A stretch of DNA of 64,000 nt from CBDDEI01 sp965226775. GTDB lineage: Bacteria; Chloroflexota; Dehalococcoidia; SHYD01. Shown piece after piece: positions 19,273 to 27,165 of this stretch. The notes beneath the pieces are model-generated. The model did no database searches and was not told the origin of the DNA. It was given only the letters and a program-made list of their open reading frames with translations. The DNA lies in assembly GCA_965226775.1 (NCBI GenBank), contig CBDDEI010000002.1:558001-622000 (forward strand). Direction: 5' to 3'. Both the position numbers and the translations under genes were made by a program. Position 1 is the stretch's first letter. The number at the start of each line of letters is the position of its first letter.

Positions 19273-19302
19273 AACTCTCCCCCAATTAATTGGGGGAGAG
19301 TT
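19273..19302 (-). terminator. Intrinsic terminator of the citrate synthase gene
   Basis: A perfect 30-base inverted repeat whose arms are AACTCTCCCCCAATT and AATTGGGGGAGAGTT. On the minus strand it is followed by a run of T. It lies 24 bases past the stop codon of the citrate synthase gene. Confidence 0.85.
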
Positions 19303-19325
19303 GGCTAGCTGTTAGTACGTGCGGG

Positions 19326-20496
19326 CTAGGAGCGCTGCTCCAGCGGCACAAAGGGCACGTCCATAGGGCCGGTGTAGTAGGTGAGCGGCCGCAGGAGCTC
19401 GTTGTTCTTGTACTGCTCAATACACTGCAGGACCCAGCCGGGCACGCGGCCGATGGCAAAGATGGGCACAAACAACTCCTCCGGGATGCCTAGCAAGTAG
19501 TAGATTGCGCCTGCGTAGAAGTCCACGTTTACATAAATGCCGCGGTCCTGGTACTTCTCCATGCGCTTTTCAATCTGCTGGAGGATCTGGAACCACTGCG
19601 GCTCGCCCTTCTCGTTACCTAAGTCGCGGGCACGTTCACGCAGATGGCGGGCGCGCGGGTCTTCAACCTTGTACACCCTGTGGCCAAAGCCCATAATGCG
19701 CTCTCTTTTGGCAAAGCGATCATCTAGGTAGGCGTCCACGTTATCCGGACTGCCTATCTCTATGCACATCTCCATCACGGACTCCGCCGCGCCGCCGTGG
19801 GCTGGCCCCTTCAGCGTGCCTATAGCGGAGACGATGGCAGAGTGGAGGTCGGCCCAGGTAGAGGCTGTCACGCGTGCTGCAAATGCGGAGGCGTTGGAGC
19901 CGTGCTCGGCATGGAGCACAAAGTCTACGTCAAAAATATGGGTCTCTGCCTCAGAGGGCTCTCGGCCAAAGAGCATGTAGATGAAGTTGGCAGCCTGGCT
20001 AAGGTCGTCACGCGGAGCCAGCGGCTCCAGGCCGTTCTTGATGCGATAGTGCGCCGCCACAATGGTGGGCGCCTGAGCCGTCAACCGGATGCCCTTGCGG
20101 AGCACGGCGTCCAGGTACGGCTGCAGATCCTGGCGCTGGGGCTTTACCTCGGTTTCCTCATCGAAGGCGGAGAGTGCGGAGATGGCGCCGCGGAGCACAT
20201 CCATGGGATGCGCATCTTTGGTTGCGCGGATAACGTCGATGACGGGTGCAGGGAGGGCTCGGCCGGCCTTGAGCTGTGCGTCTACACTGGCCAAGCTCCT
20301 GTTTGTTAGGAAGCTTGCTGTACAGCAGCAGATGGATAACTTCTTCGATGCTGGCGCCTTCTGCTAGGTCATGGATGCTGTAGCCGCGGTAGAGAAGCTT
20401 GCCAATATCACCATCTATAAAGCTTGAATCCGAGGTTGCAAAATAGACGCCCTTTAGGCCTTCTACAATCTCGGGTCGGTCTTCTACTTTTTGCAC
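19326..20496 (-). CDS. gltA: Citrate synthase, with one frameshift
   Basis: Condenses acetyl-CoA with oxaloacetate. The two parts together read as a normal 389-residue type I enzyme. The N-terminal part runs from a GTG at 20496 (MQKVEDRPEIVEGLKGV) to LPNKQEL. It continues in the next frame as ASVDAQLKAGRALP through HAEHGSNASAF, GAAESVMEM, GFGHRVYK and FPIFAIGRVPGW-like blocks. The shift is one extra base in GCTTGGCC near 20293; removing it restores an exact frame. The start is fixed by AGGAGG at 20503-20508. A promoter-like TTGCGC-N16-TATCCT lies upstream on this strand. Sequencing error is the likely cause; a real mutation would inactivate a central enzyme. Confidence 0.88.
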
Positions 20497-20580
20497 CTTA
20501 AACCTCCTCCCAAGGGTCCGCCACACATCCACCCAGTTCTAGAATTGCTGTGGGCGCGCTTTCTTCATACGCCACAACAA

Positions 20581-20608
20581 AGGATACACTTTTTTTACTC
20601 TCGCGCAA
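20581..20608 (-). promoter_or_regulatory. Candidate promoter of citrate synthase
   Basis: On the minus strand TTGCGC (20603-20608), a 16-base spacer and TATCCT (20581-20586). Transcription would begin about 75 bases before the GTG start of the citrate synthase gene. A consensus -35 TTGACA on the plus strand at 20623-20628 may serve the divergent RraA-like gene. Confidence 0.4.
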
Positions 20609-20679
20609 GCCTATTTAGACAGTTGACAGCGTCCAGCTTGCGACTGAAGATTAAGCACAATCAGAAGGGAGATTTTGCA

Positions 20680-21342
20680 ATGAGCACTGATCCTCTAATA
20701 GAGCGACTCCAAAAGTTGGACACCTGTGCGTTGTCCGATGCCCTAGACCGGCTGAAACTGCCCGGCGTGGTGCTGGGCATGGGGCCCATGTGGAACTGCC
20801 CCCGCGTCGCCGGCCGGATTGTGACCGTGAAGCTGGTGCGCGTCACGGGTAACGAGACAGCCACGCGGCATTTGGGCACCGCCGCTGTGGTGGCCGCCAA
20901 CCCAGGAGACGTCATTGTGGTGGAGCACCACGACCGCGCCGATTGCGCCGGTTGGGGCGGCATCCTCGCCAACGCCGCGGTGACCAAGGGCGTGGCTGGC
21001 GTCATCGTAGACGGCTCCGCGCGTGACATCGACGAGACGCGCGACGTGGGCCTGCCCCTCTACGCCCGCGCTGCCGTGCCCACCACCGCGCGCGGCCGCG
21101 TGGTGGAAGCCTCCACCAACGAGCCCATCACCGTGGGCGACGTCCCGGTCTCGCCCGGCGACGTGGTGCTGGTGGACTGGAGCGGCGCGGTCTTCCTGCC
21201 CGCAGATCGAGCGGAGGAGATTATCACCACCGCAGAGGAGCTGGCGGCGCGGGAAGCCCTGATGACTACGGACGTGCGCGCCGGCAAGCCGGTCACAGAG
21301 GTCATGGGCACCAACTACGAAACCATGCTGCAACAGCGCTAG
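20680..21342 (+). CDS. RraA-like protein / 4-hydroxy-4-methyl-2-oxoglutarate aldolase family
   Basis: 220 residues from ATG 20680, with AGAAGGGA upstream. The family core is clear: GWGGILANAAVTKGVAGVIVDGSARD, where the G-x-R-D end binds metal and substrate in the aldolase members. Family members act as HMG/CHA aldolases, oxaloacetate decarboxylases or, in E. coli, RNase E regulators. No RNase E partner is visible, so a metabolic class II aldolase or decarboxylase role is more likely, by inference. It is divergent from citrate synthase. Confidence 0.85.
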   Translation: MSTDPLIERLQKLDTCALSDALDRLKLPGVVLGMGPMWNCPRVAGRIVTVKLVRVTGNETATRHLGTAAVVAANPGDVIVVEHHDRADCAGWGGILANAAVTKGVAGVIVDGSARDIDETRDVGLPLYARAAVPTTARGRVVEASTNEPITVGDVPVSPGDVVLVDWSGAVFLPADRAEEIITTAEELAAREALMTTDVRAGKPVTEVMGTNYETMLQQR

Positions 21343-21459
21343 AGCCAGCGGCATTCTGCAGGAGGTTGCCTGGGGCGACGGACTGAAGAGCCGCATCCTC
21401 TATCGTTTATGCAGATACGGATGCCTCACTGCGTTCAGAATGACCATAATCAGCTCGGC

Positions 21460-22380
21460 ATGACGTCAGCTAGCACGCCCCAAGAGGCTCTCTTAGCCTG
21501 GTTCACACGGGAGGGGCGCGACCTCCCCTGGCGGCATACCCGTGACCCCTACGCCATCCTGGTAGCGGAGATCATGCTCCAGCAGACCCAGGTAGACCGG
21601 GTGCTGCCCAAGTATCAGGAGTTCCTGGCAGCCTTCCCCGCCGTCGCAGACCTGGCGGCGGCCCCTCGTGGCGAGGTGATCCGCCGCTGGTCGCCCCTGG
21701 GCTACAACCTGCGCGCGGTGCGCCTCCACGAGATTGCCCAGCAGGTGGTCTCGCGGTGGGACGGGCGCTTTCCCACTACTATAGAAGAGCTGCTCACCCT
21801 CAAGGGCATTGGGCCGTATACCGCGGGGGCAGTGGCCTGCTTTGCCTACGATCAGCCCGCGGTCTTCCTCGACACTAATCTGCGCCGCGTGCTGGGCCGC
21901 TGCTTTGCTGGCTTGCCGTATCCCCACACCAGCGACGACAAGGCGATCCTTGAAGCCGCCAGAGCCGCGCTTCCGCAGCACGATCCCTGGCGCTGGCACC
22001 AGGGCCTCATGGACCTGGGCGCGACCGTCTGCGGCTGGGCCAAGCCCGAATGTCCTCTGTGCCCGCTCTCCCAGTGGTGCCGGGCGCGCGAAGCGTTGCG
22101 CGCGGGGGCTGCTGATGCCGAGGCTAGTGGCGTGCGAGAGGAGCGTCCGGTCTACCGGACGCAGCCCAAGTATGCCGGCTCCCGGCGCTTCTATAGAGGC
22201 AAGGTGGTGGAGGTGTTGCGGGCGCTGCCGCCGGACGCTGCCATGCCACTGACGGCGCTGGGCCCAGCGCTCAAGCCCGACTTCTCGGAGGAGGAGCTGC
22301 CTTGGCTCACAGAGTTGGTGGCCGCTCTGGCCAAAGACGGCCTCGTCCGCTTAGAGGACGCCCAGGTGGCGCTGCCGTAG
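21460..22380 (+). CDS. mutY: A/G-specific adenine glycosylase, short form
   Basis: Removes adenine mispaired with 8-oxoguanine. 306 residues from ATG 21460 (MTSASTPQEALLAWF); an earlier in-frame ATG at 21409 falls in repeat-like sequence. The HhH-GPD core has EIMLQQTQVDRV, LKGIGPYTAGAVACFAYD and the catalytic-Asp strand FLDTNLRRV. The iron-sulfur cluster motif CGWAKPECPLCPLSQWC keeps C-x6-C-x2-C-x5-C spacing. The NUDIX-like C-terminal domain that reads 8-oxoG is absent. Instead there is a short helical, winged-helix-like tail (RRFYRGKVVEVLRALP), as in actinobacterial-type enzymes. A diverged copy of the last 69 bases lies at 22613-22681. Confidence 0.93.
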   Translation: MTSASTPQEALLAWFTREGRDLPWRHTRDPYAILVAEIMLQQTQVDRVLPKYQEFLAAFPAVADLAAAPRGEVIRRWSPLGYNLRAVRLHEIAQQVVSRWDGRFPTTIEELLTLKGIGPYTAGAVACFAYDQPAVFLDTNLRRVLGRCFAGLPYPHTSDDKAILEAARAALPQHDPWRWHQGLMDLGATVCGWAKPECPLCPLSQWCRAREALRAGAADAEASGVREERPVYRTQPKYAGSRRFYRGKVVEVLRALPPDAAMPLTALGPALKPDFSEEELPWLTELVAALAKDGLVRLEDAQVALP

Positions 22381-22390
22381 GGTACTGTTC

Positions 22391-22600
22391 TTAATCCGAG
22401 ACCTGAAAAAGGATAAGGGCAGCTATTATTGCCTCTTGCTTTTCGAGAGGGCAGGTAACTGGTGGCTGGGTTTCACGGCGATTCCAAGCAGCAAGCCGAA
22501 GTAGTCCCAACCCTTCCTTCACGCCTGCAACCCAACGGGTTTTTGGCATAAAGCGGTAGTGTTGCTTAACCCAATTATGAATGCTTTTATATGTTGGCAC
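22391..22600 (-). CDS. Small basic protein, unrecognised
   Basis: 69 residues with a lower-GC composition than the flanking genes. The N-terminal part (YKSIHNWVKQHYRFMPKTRWVAGVKE) is rich in Trp, Lys and His and looks like a small nucleic-acid-binding module; a PCPxEK-like segment follows. I have seen similar short proteins near accessory genes but cannot name a family. It sits between the mutY stop and the duplicated mutY tail, inside the inserted segment. Confidence 0.5.
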   Translation of the reverse strand: MPTYKSIHNWVKQHYRFMPKTRWVAGVKEGLGLLRLAAWNRRETQPPVTCPLEKQEAIIAALILFQVSD

Positions 22601-22612
22601 GGCTTTGTCTCC

Positions 22613-22681
22613 GTTAGTGGCCGCCCTAGCTAAAGACGGCAGCGTCTGCTTAGGGGAGGCCCGAGTGGCGCTGTCGTAGGA
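22613..22681 (+). repeat. Diverged duplicate of the mutY 3' end
   Basis: These 69 bases align without gaps to 22314-22382, with about 80% identity (14 differences). They still encode VAALAKDG followed by a tail that ends at the same stop. The copy is offset by 299 bases. It is a mutY remnant or an attachment-type duplication flanking the small inserted gene. Confidence 0.85.
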
Positions 22682-22701
22682 CTTGGCATAAGGAGTAGTG
22701 T

Positions 22702-23599
22702 GATGAATCTGTCGCAGATTGGTGAAATCATCGGAAGAACTGAATTTGCTACGTCCGTTTTCAACAGGGATGCTGCATCTATGGTTGCCTTAGCCTTGGA
22801 GATGTCGCAAAGAGCTGACAACGCACTGGCTGACGTAGCCTTGGAGATGTCGCAAAGAGCTGACAACTTACTGAAATTGGTACATATTCCTAGCGTTGTA
22901 GAGCTTTTAGCCCCTAGTTTCAAGCAATTTGAGTCGGTATTTGAACAGCTAAACAGTCGAATCGCGGAAGAACGCGAGGCATTCAGGGCTGCAGGTTGGC
23001 CGCTGTGCCCATCGATGCCGCAATCGCTTATTCATAATGTCGTAGGCAAATATCAGACGGGGCAAACTCGCTATGCCAGTGCTGCGGTGCTTGGGTACTA
23101 TCGCAGGATGAACTGCGCCCACCTCAAAGTTGCTATAGATGAATGGCGCAGTAATCCACTATTCAATACCAGGATCACAATAATTGATGATGCATTTTGG
23201 GCCCATAAACAGGGGAAGTTCACCCTATCTATCCCTACGCTCATTCCCCTAATAGAAGGAATAATGTCGGATTACGTAGTTCGGAACCACCTAGCTGCTA
23301 GAATCGGAAAAATTACTGAAGTGTACAAGGCGGCATTGAACGATGCTCAGTACGATTTATTTGTTACCCGGGCTGTAGCAGAAACTTTGCGTTACCAACT
23401 TGCAAACAATTTTTACAACAGTACTGAGTTTGAGGATGAACTAAACCGTGCGCAAAGCGTAAGACGTATTAGTAGGCATACTGTACTCCACAGTATCAAT
23501 TCTTCATACGCAAAGGAATCTGTTTCGTTAAGGTCCTTCTTACTTCTTGACGCATTATCGGTACTTAATGATGCAGTGGATCCCGAAGACACCCCCTAG
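22702..23599 (+). CDS. HEPN-like hypothetical protein of an accessory islet
   Basis: About 298 residues, with base composition clearly lower in GC than its neighbours. An imperfect internal duplication near residues 34-56 repeats LEMSQRADN. The middle has SIPTLIPLIEGIMSDYV. The C-terminal part has RRISRHTVLHSIN followed by a helix FLLLDALSVLN. RHTVLH fits the R-x4-H motif of HEPN ribonuclease or toxin domains, in the same context (a helix, the motif, then an LLD helix) as abortive-infection proteins. Function is inference. No antitoxin is evident except possibly the small gene on the opposite strand. Confidence 0.55.
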
Positions 23600-23636
23600 T
23601 GGTTTACAGCCCTCGCTATAGTCCCTGGTTCGTGCA

Positions 23637-23981
23637 CTAGGCAAGGTTCGGTAGCGCTGGCGGCGCAAAGGTCCCATCCGGGCCCGGCTCGTAGGCTAGC
23701 TCACCCACTACTGCGGTGGGGTTGATCTGGCCGTAAATGTGGGGGTAGGTTTCCCCGTTGCCCGCCTGCTCGGGACGCACTTCTGCGGTCAGCAGCGCAG
23801 GATCGATAACTAGCAGCGCCAAGTCGTGACGGCCGCGGAACACCCGGTTGGCTACGCCCGCCACCTGCTCCGGCGACGCGCACGCGTGTATGAAGCCTTC
23901 CGCTGCCAGGCTATCGCTCTGATAGGCGCCGGCGGCACGGCCCGCTTCCCACTGCGCTTTGTACGCGATGTGGAGGATCAC
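23637..23981 (-). CDS. DUF952 family protein
   Basis: 114 residues from a GTG start. It matches the DUF952 pattern: an N-terminal ILHIAYKAQW, then GFIHACASPEQV, LLVIDPALL and the C-terminal YPHIYGQINPTAVV. The family is related to the ADP-ribosyltransferase/Tpt1-like fold, but its biochemical role is not established. It follows the HAM1-like gene after 7 bases, in an operon. Confidence 0.85.
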   Translation of the reverse strand: MILHIAYKAQWEAGRAAGAYQSDSLAAEGFIHACASPEQVAGVANRVFRGRHDLALLVIDPALLTAEVRPEQAGNGETYPHIYGQINPTAVVGELAYEPGPDGTFAPPALPNLA

Positions 23982-23988
23982 CTAGCGG

Positions 23989-24612
23989 CTAGCCTAGGTC
24001 CTGCTGGGCTAGCCAGAGATGGATCTGTGCCTTCAGCAGCGCCCAGGTCAGGTCCTCGTTGGCCAGATCTTCAGGTGCAAGGTCTACGTAGCGTTTGCGC
24101 GACACGGGGAACTGCCAGAGGCTATAGACCCAGAAGCCCTGAATAGCATTGGAGGGGTCGTATTCCTCAAGGAGTATGCCCTCAGTGGCGTCGGACTCCC
24201 AAGCGGCCAGAAGGTCGCCTTGGCTTGCAATGGCTACGCCTTCCACCCAGCGGACGTTGCGCTCGTCGCCCTGCTTCCCCTTCATCAGTGAGAGCAGGTG
24301 CTGGGCGCGCTCGGCGTCGGTAGCGTTGGGCCCGGCGGCCCGGCCGGTGTGCAGCGCCACCCACTCCTCCGGCGGAAGCGCGGGGATGCGGACGCCGCCG
24401 TCGCTCGCAATTGCTAGTCCGTCGAATTGCCCCGAGGCTTGCGTTGCCTTCGCTATGGCGTTGTTGGTGAAGCCCTCGCTGGTCTCATCGGGCATGGAGA
24501 TGCTTGGGTACTCCCGCAGCGGGACGGCCTGAAAGAAGTACTCGTCCAACAGGTCGGTGAGTTTGGCTTCTTTGGCTGGGTTGGTGGTGGCTATAAGAAT
24601 GGGGTACGGCAT
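23989..24612 (-). CDS. HAM1/RdgB-like non-canonical purine NTP pyrophosphatase
   Basis: 207 residues. The N-terminus ILIATTNPAKEAKL is the substrate-binding start of the ITPase family, and LAIASDGGVRIPAL stands where the canonical SDDSGL motif is found. The protein is divergent in its C-terminal half, so its specificity (ITP/XTP or another nucleotide) is uncertain. It heads a two-gene unit with the DUF952 gene. Confidence 0.7.
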   Translation of the reverse strand: MPYPILIATTNPAKEAKLTDLLDEYFFQAVPLREYPSISMPDETSEGFTNNAIAKATQASGQFDGLAIASDGGVRIPALPPEEWVALHTGRAAGPNATDAERAQHLLSLMKGKQGDERNVRWVEGVAIASQGDLLAAWESDATEGILLEEYDPSNAIQGFWVYSLWQFPVSRKRYVDLAPEDLANEDLTWALLKAQIHLWLAQQDLG

Positions 24613-24794
24613 AAGTCTCCGGTATCAAACGTAAGTTATATACGCTCATTAAGTTATAACGCTCATAGTGAGCCTGTCGAACTATGCGCAGGTGGGCTTC
24701 TACAGGCTCACCCCGAGGGCAGGTTGCCTCTGGCGACAGGACGAGCGAACCACTGCTCCTAGTATACGTCCTGGGATGCCTCGCAGTTAAGCTG
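24613..24794. repeat. Short intergenic repeat region
   Basis: Contains GCTCATAGTGAGCCTGTCGA and related inverted segments of the dispersed TCGAC-CTCACCATGAGC family. No coding sequence seen. Confidence 0.5.
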
Positions 24795-25562
24795 CTAACG
24801 GAAGAGGTCACGCTCCGGCGGCATAACGAGCGCACGCGCCCCACCCTCACCAGGCTCGTAGCGGAAACCCCGCACAACGGCCGCCGGCACCCCCGACCGC
24901 TTCTCCATCACCAAGCCCGCCGCCGCCGCAACTTCATCAGCATAAGCCACCACGGTAGCGCGCAGCGGCCGGTCGTAAGCGTCCGCGCCGCCTCGATAGT
25001 CCACCACCGGGGCCATGCCCGCCAGGCCGATGGCTACCTCCGTGATGCCGTCACGCCAGGGCCGGCCAAAGGAGTCGGTGATAAGGACGGCCACTTGGAG
25101 GGCGGTGTATTCGTCGAAGGCCAGCCGCAACCGTTGGGCGGACGCATCCGGGTCTACGGGCAGCAGGCAGACCATGTTGTCGTCGGGCAGGTTGGAGTGG
25201 TCGACCCCTGCATTGGCGCACACCAGGCCGTGGTGCGTCTCCGCAATGATGAGTCCCCGATCCATCTTCACAATGCGCTTCGATTCCTGCAGCACTACCT
25301 CAACCACTCTGGGGTCCTTGTCGTGCTGTGACGCCAGGAACTCCGCGAAGGGGGATGGTGTGACGGTCCGCAGGTCGCGCATCCTGCCCTCCGCTTTAGA
25401 CACCGCCTTCTGGGTCACCACAACGATGTCTCCGTCAAGCAGGGCAAGATTGCCGCTGTGCGCGGCCTGGAGGATGAGCTTTGCGAGGTCTGCGCCTTCT
25501 TCAATCTCTGGCATGCCCGTAACGGGCATGATACGGATGTCGCCTATGCCCCGTTGCGTCAT
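24795..25562 (-). CDS. cofE: Coenzyme F420-0:L-glutamate ligase
   Basis: Adds glutamates to F420-0 with GTP. 255 residues. Family landmarks are DGDIVVVTQKAVSKAEGR, the NAGVDHSN segment, LLPVDPDASA, and ITDSFGRPWRDGITEVAIG. It lacks the nitroreductase-like FMN domain of the bifunctional mycobacterial FbiB. Its start codon overlaps the stop of npdG by 4 bases, so translation is coupled. The pair shows that the organism makes and uses F420. Confidence 0.93.
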   Translation of the reverse strand: MTQRGIGDIRIMPVTGMPEIEEGADLAKLILQAAHSGNLALLDGDIVVVTQKAVSKAEGRMRDLRTVTPSPFAEFLASQHDKDPRVVEVVLQESKRIVKMDRGLIIAETHHGLVCANAGVDHSNLPDDNMVCLLPVDPDASAQRLRLAFDEYTALQVAVLITDSFGRPWRDGITEVAIGLAGMAPVVDYRGGADAYDRPLRATVVAYADEVAAAAGLVMEKRSGVPAAVVRGFRYEPGEGGARALVMPPERDLFR

Positions 25563-26233
25563 GATTCCGTAATCCCGCTGAGGCGGAGGCCGCTCTGGAC
25601 CCGGTAGCGGCGGTTCAGGCTAAGGAGCGCCGGTGTCAGCGCCTCCAGACTGTGGGCGTACTCCAGCCCGCCTACGTCAAAAGCGCGCGCACCCTCTAGT
25701 TCCGCCAGTAGCTCCAGCGCGGTAGTTTTGGCTTCAGCGCTATCTCCGCACAGCAGCACATCTTCCTCTAAGGGATGCTCTACGTCCTCCAGATGGCGCG
25801 CGCTCACGTGGTGGAGCGCAGCCACCACCTTCGCGTTGGGGAGCGCGAGCTGCACCTCTTGCGCCGCCGAACCTGCGGGCACGGACTGCAGCAGCGGCCG
25901 CCGGTCTTGAAAGATCATCGGCACGATAGTGGAGATAACGATGCGCTCTGCCATCTCTCCGGCAACCGGCGCCAGCGTGTCCTGCAAGCCGCTGTAGGGG
26001 ATAGTCAGGAACACCACTGAAGAGGCCAGCACCGCGCCGCGATTTTCGTGCGGCGAGGCGAGTGTGCTGCCCAAGCGCTGGTTGATAGCATCCGCGGTCT
26101 GCTGCGCCCGCTCCAGTCTGCGCGAGCCGATAGCTACCGGATGGCCTGCCTGCGCGTAGCGTAGGGCTAGCGCCGCGCCCTCTGCGCCGGTGCCGCCCAA
26201 GAACCCTAGCGAGAGTGGCGTGGGCTTAAGCAT
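25559..26233 (-). CDS. npdG: F420-dependent NADP oxidoreductase
   Basis: Transfers hydride between F420H2 and NADP+. 224 residues from ATG 26233 (MLKPTPLSLGFLGGTGAEG). The Rossmann loop GFLGGTGAEG lies at residues 9-18, followed by AIGSRRLERAQ for NADP recognition. VVAALHHVSARHLED is the conserved second half of the family. A longer frame to 26299 overlaps the upstream gene's reading frame and is rejected. The start overlaps the end of the GGDEF-like gene by 8 bases, and the stop overlaps cofE, giving a three-gene coupled unit. Confidence 0.9.
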   Translation of the reverse strand: MLKPTPLSLGFLGGTGAEGAALALRYAQAGHPVAIGSRRLERAQQTADAINQRLGSTLASPHENRGAVLASSVVFLTIPYSGLQDTLAPVAGEMAERIVISTIVPMIFQDRRPLLQSVPAGSAAQEVQLALPNAKVVAALHHVSARHLEDVEHPLEEDVLLCGDSAEAKTTALELLAELEGARAFDVGGLEYAHSLEALTPALLSLNRRYRVQSGLRLSGITES

Positions 26234-26745
26234 CCTCACGTCGGGACGGGGGCAGGCGTTCTGAGTAGTACTTGGCCAGGAGATCGTCCAGCGCTTCACG
26301 CATGAGAGAGGCGTCGCTGCGGCCCGTCATATGGGAGAGCTCCCCCAGACGACGGAGCTGGCCGGGGCCAAAGTGGATGGTCTTGGGTTCCAGGCGCCCC
26401 GGTTGGGAAAAAGCGGTGCGCGCCCGCCCGTCTTGGCCCGGAAAAGGGCCGCGTGGGCATTGCGGATCAGTTCCCGCTCGTTGTCCGCCAGGTTGGGGTA
26501 TGAAGCCACACCACCGCTCATGGTGATCTGGGTATGTACCGCGCCGTCTGAGGTCTTGAGTTGCAGCTCATTCGTATCAAAGGTTGCCCGGATCTTCTCG
26601 GTGGTCAGGAACGCCTCGTCCGCGGACATGTCAGGGATTATCAATAAGAAGGTGTCCCGGGAGTAGCGAGCACCGAAGATGCTCCTTTCAATAGCGTGAA
26701 CGAAGAACGCTTTTGCGAATGATACGAAACCACACGTCGCTATGC
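26226..26745 (-). pseudogene. 5'-truncated degenerate GGDEF domain with a ribbon-helix-helix-like tail
   Basis: The readable part is the second half of a diguanylate-cyclase-type domain: RYSRDTFLLIIPDM stands where RYGGDEF-LLL is expected, then EKIRATF, ITMSGGVASYP and ELIRNAHAALFRAK. The signature GGDEF residues are lost. At about 26421-26431 (GCGGGCGGG run) the frame slips by one base. The other frame continues RARTAFSQPGRLEPKTIHFG and LRRLGELSHMTGRSDASLMR, a ribbon-helix-helix-like segment, to the stop at 26226. The 5' half is absent; the frame simply starts at the junction with the truncated phoU. Confidence 0.6.
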
Positions 26746-27088
26746 AAGGAAGCAGCCCTTGGTGAAGCCGCTGGTAGACCTTCCTCGTATGGCGGAGAAA
26801 GCTCGCGCTATGCTGCGCAGCGCGCTGGAGGCCTTTGCCCAGCGGAATGTTGCCGCCGCTATAATCATTGCCAAGGAAGATGATATAGTGGATATCCTAC
26901 ATAACCAGGTCTACCATGAGCTTCTTCTTTATATGCTGCGAGACCCCATCACCATAGAGCGCGCCACGTACCTTATCTGGGTCTCCCACAACTTGGAGCG
27001 CATTGCAGACCGCGCCACCAACATCTGCGAGCAGACCGTCTACCTGGTTACCGGCAAGATGGAGGAGATAAACGTCTCTAAGTATTGA
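26723..27088 (+). pseudogene. phoU: PhoU, C-terminal half only
   Basis: About 120 residues matching the second three-helix repeat of the phosphate-uptake regulator: PLVDLPRMAEKARAMLR, DDIVDILHNQVYHELL, ERATYLIWVSHNLERIADR, ATNICEQTVYLVTG. Full PhoU has two such repeats (about 215-220 residues); the first is missing and there is a stop at 26720. A TTG at 26759 could start translation, but no ribosome site is seen. It meets a truncated divergent GGDEF gene at its 5' border, which suggests a deletion removed both N-terminal halves. No pst genes are in the window. Confidence 0.8.
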
Positions 27089-27165
27089 TGCCTAGATTGT
27101 TGTCACTAGATGTCTCTCACGGGCGCTTCTCCTCTTCTGGCTGATTGGACCCGGAACGCCGCACT

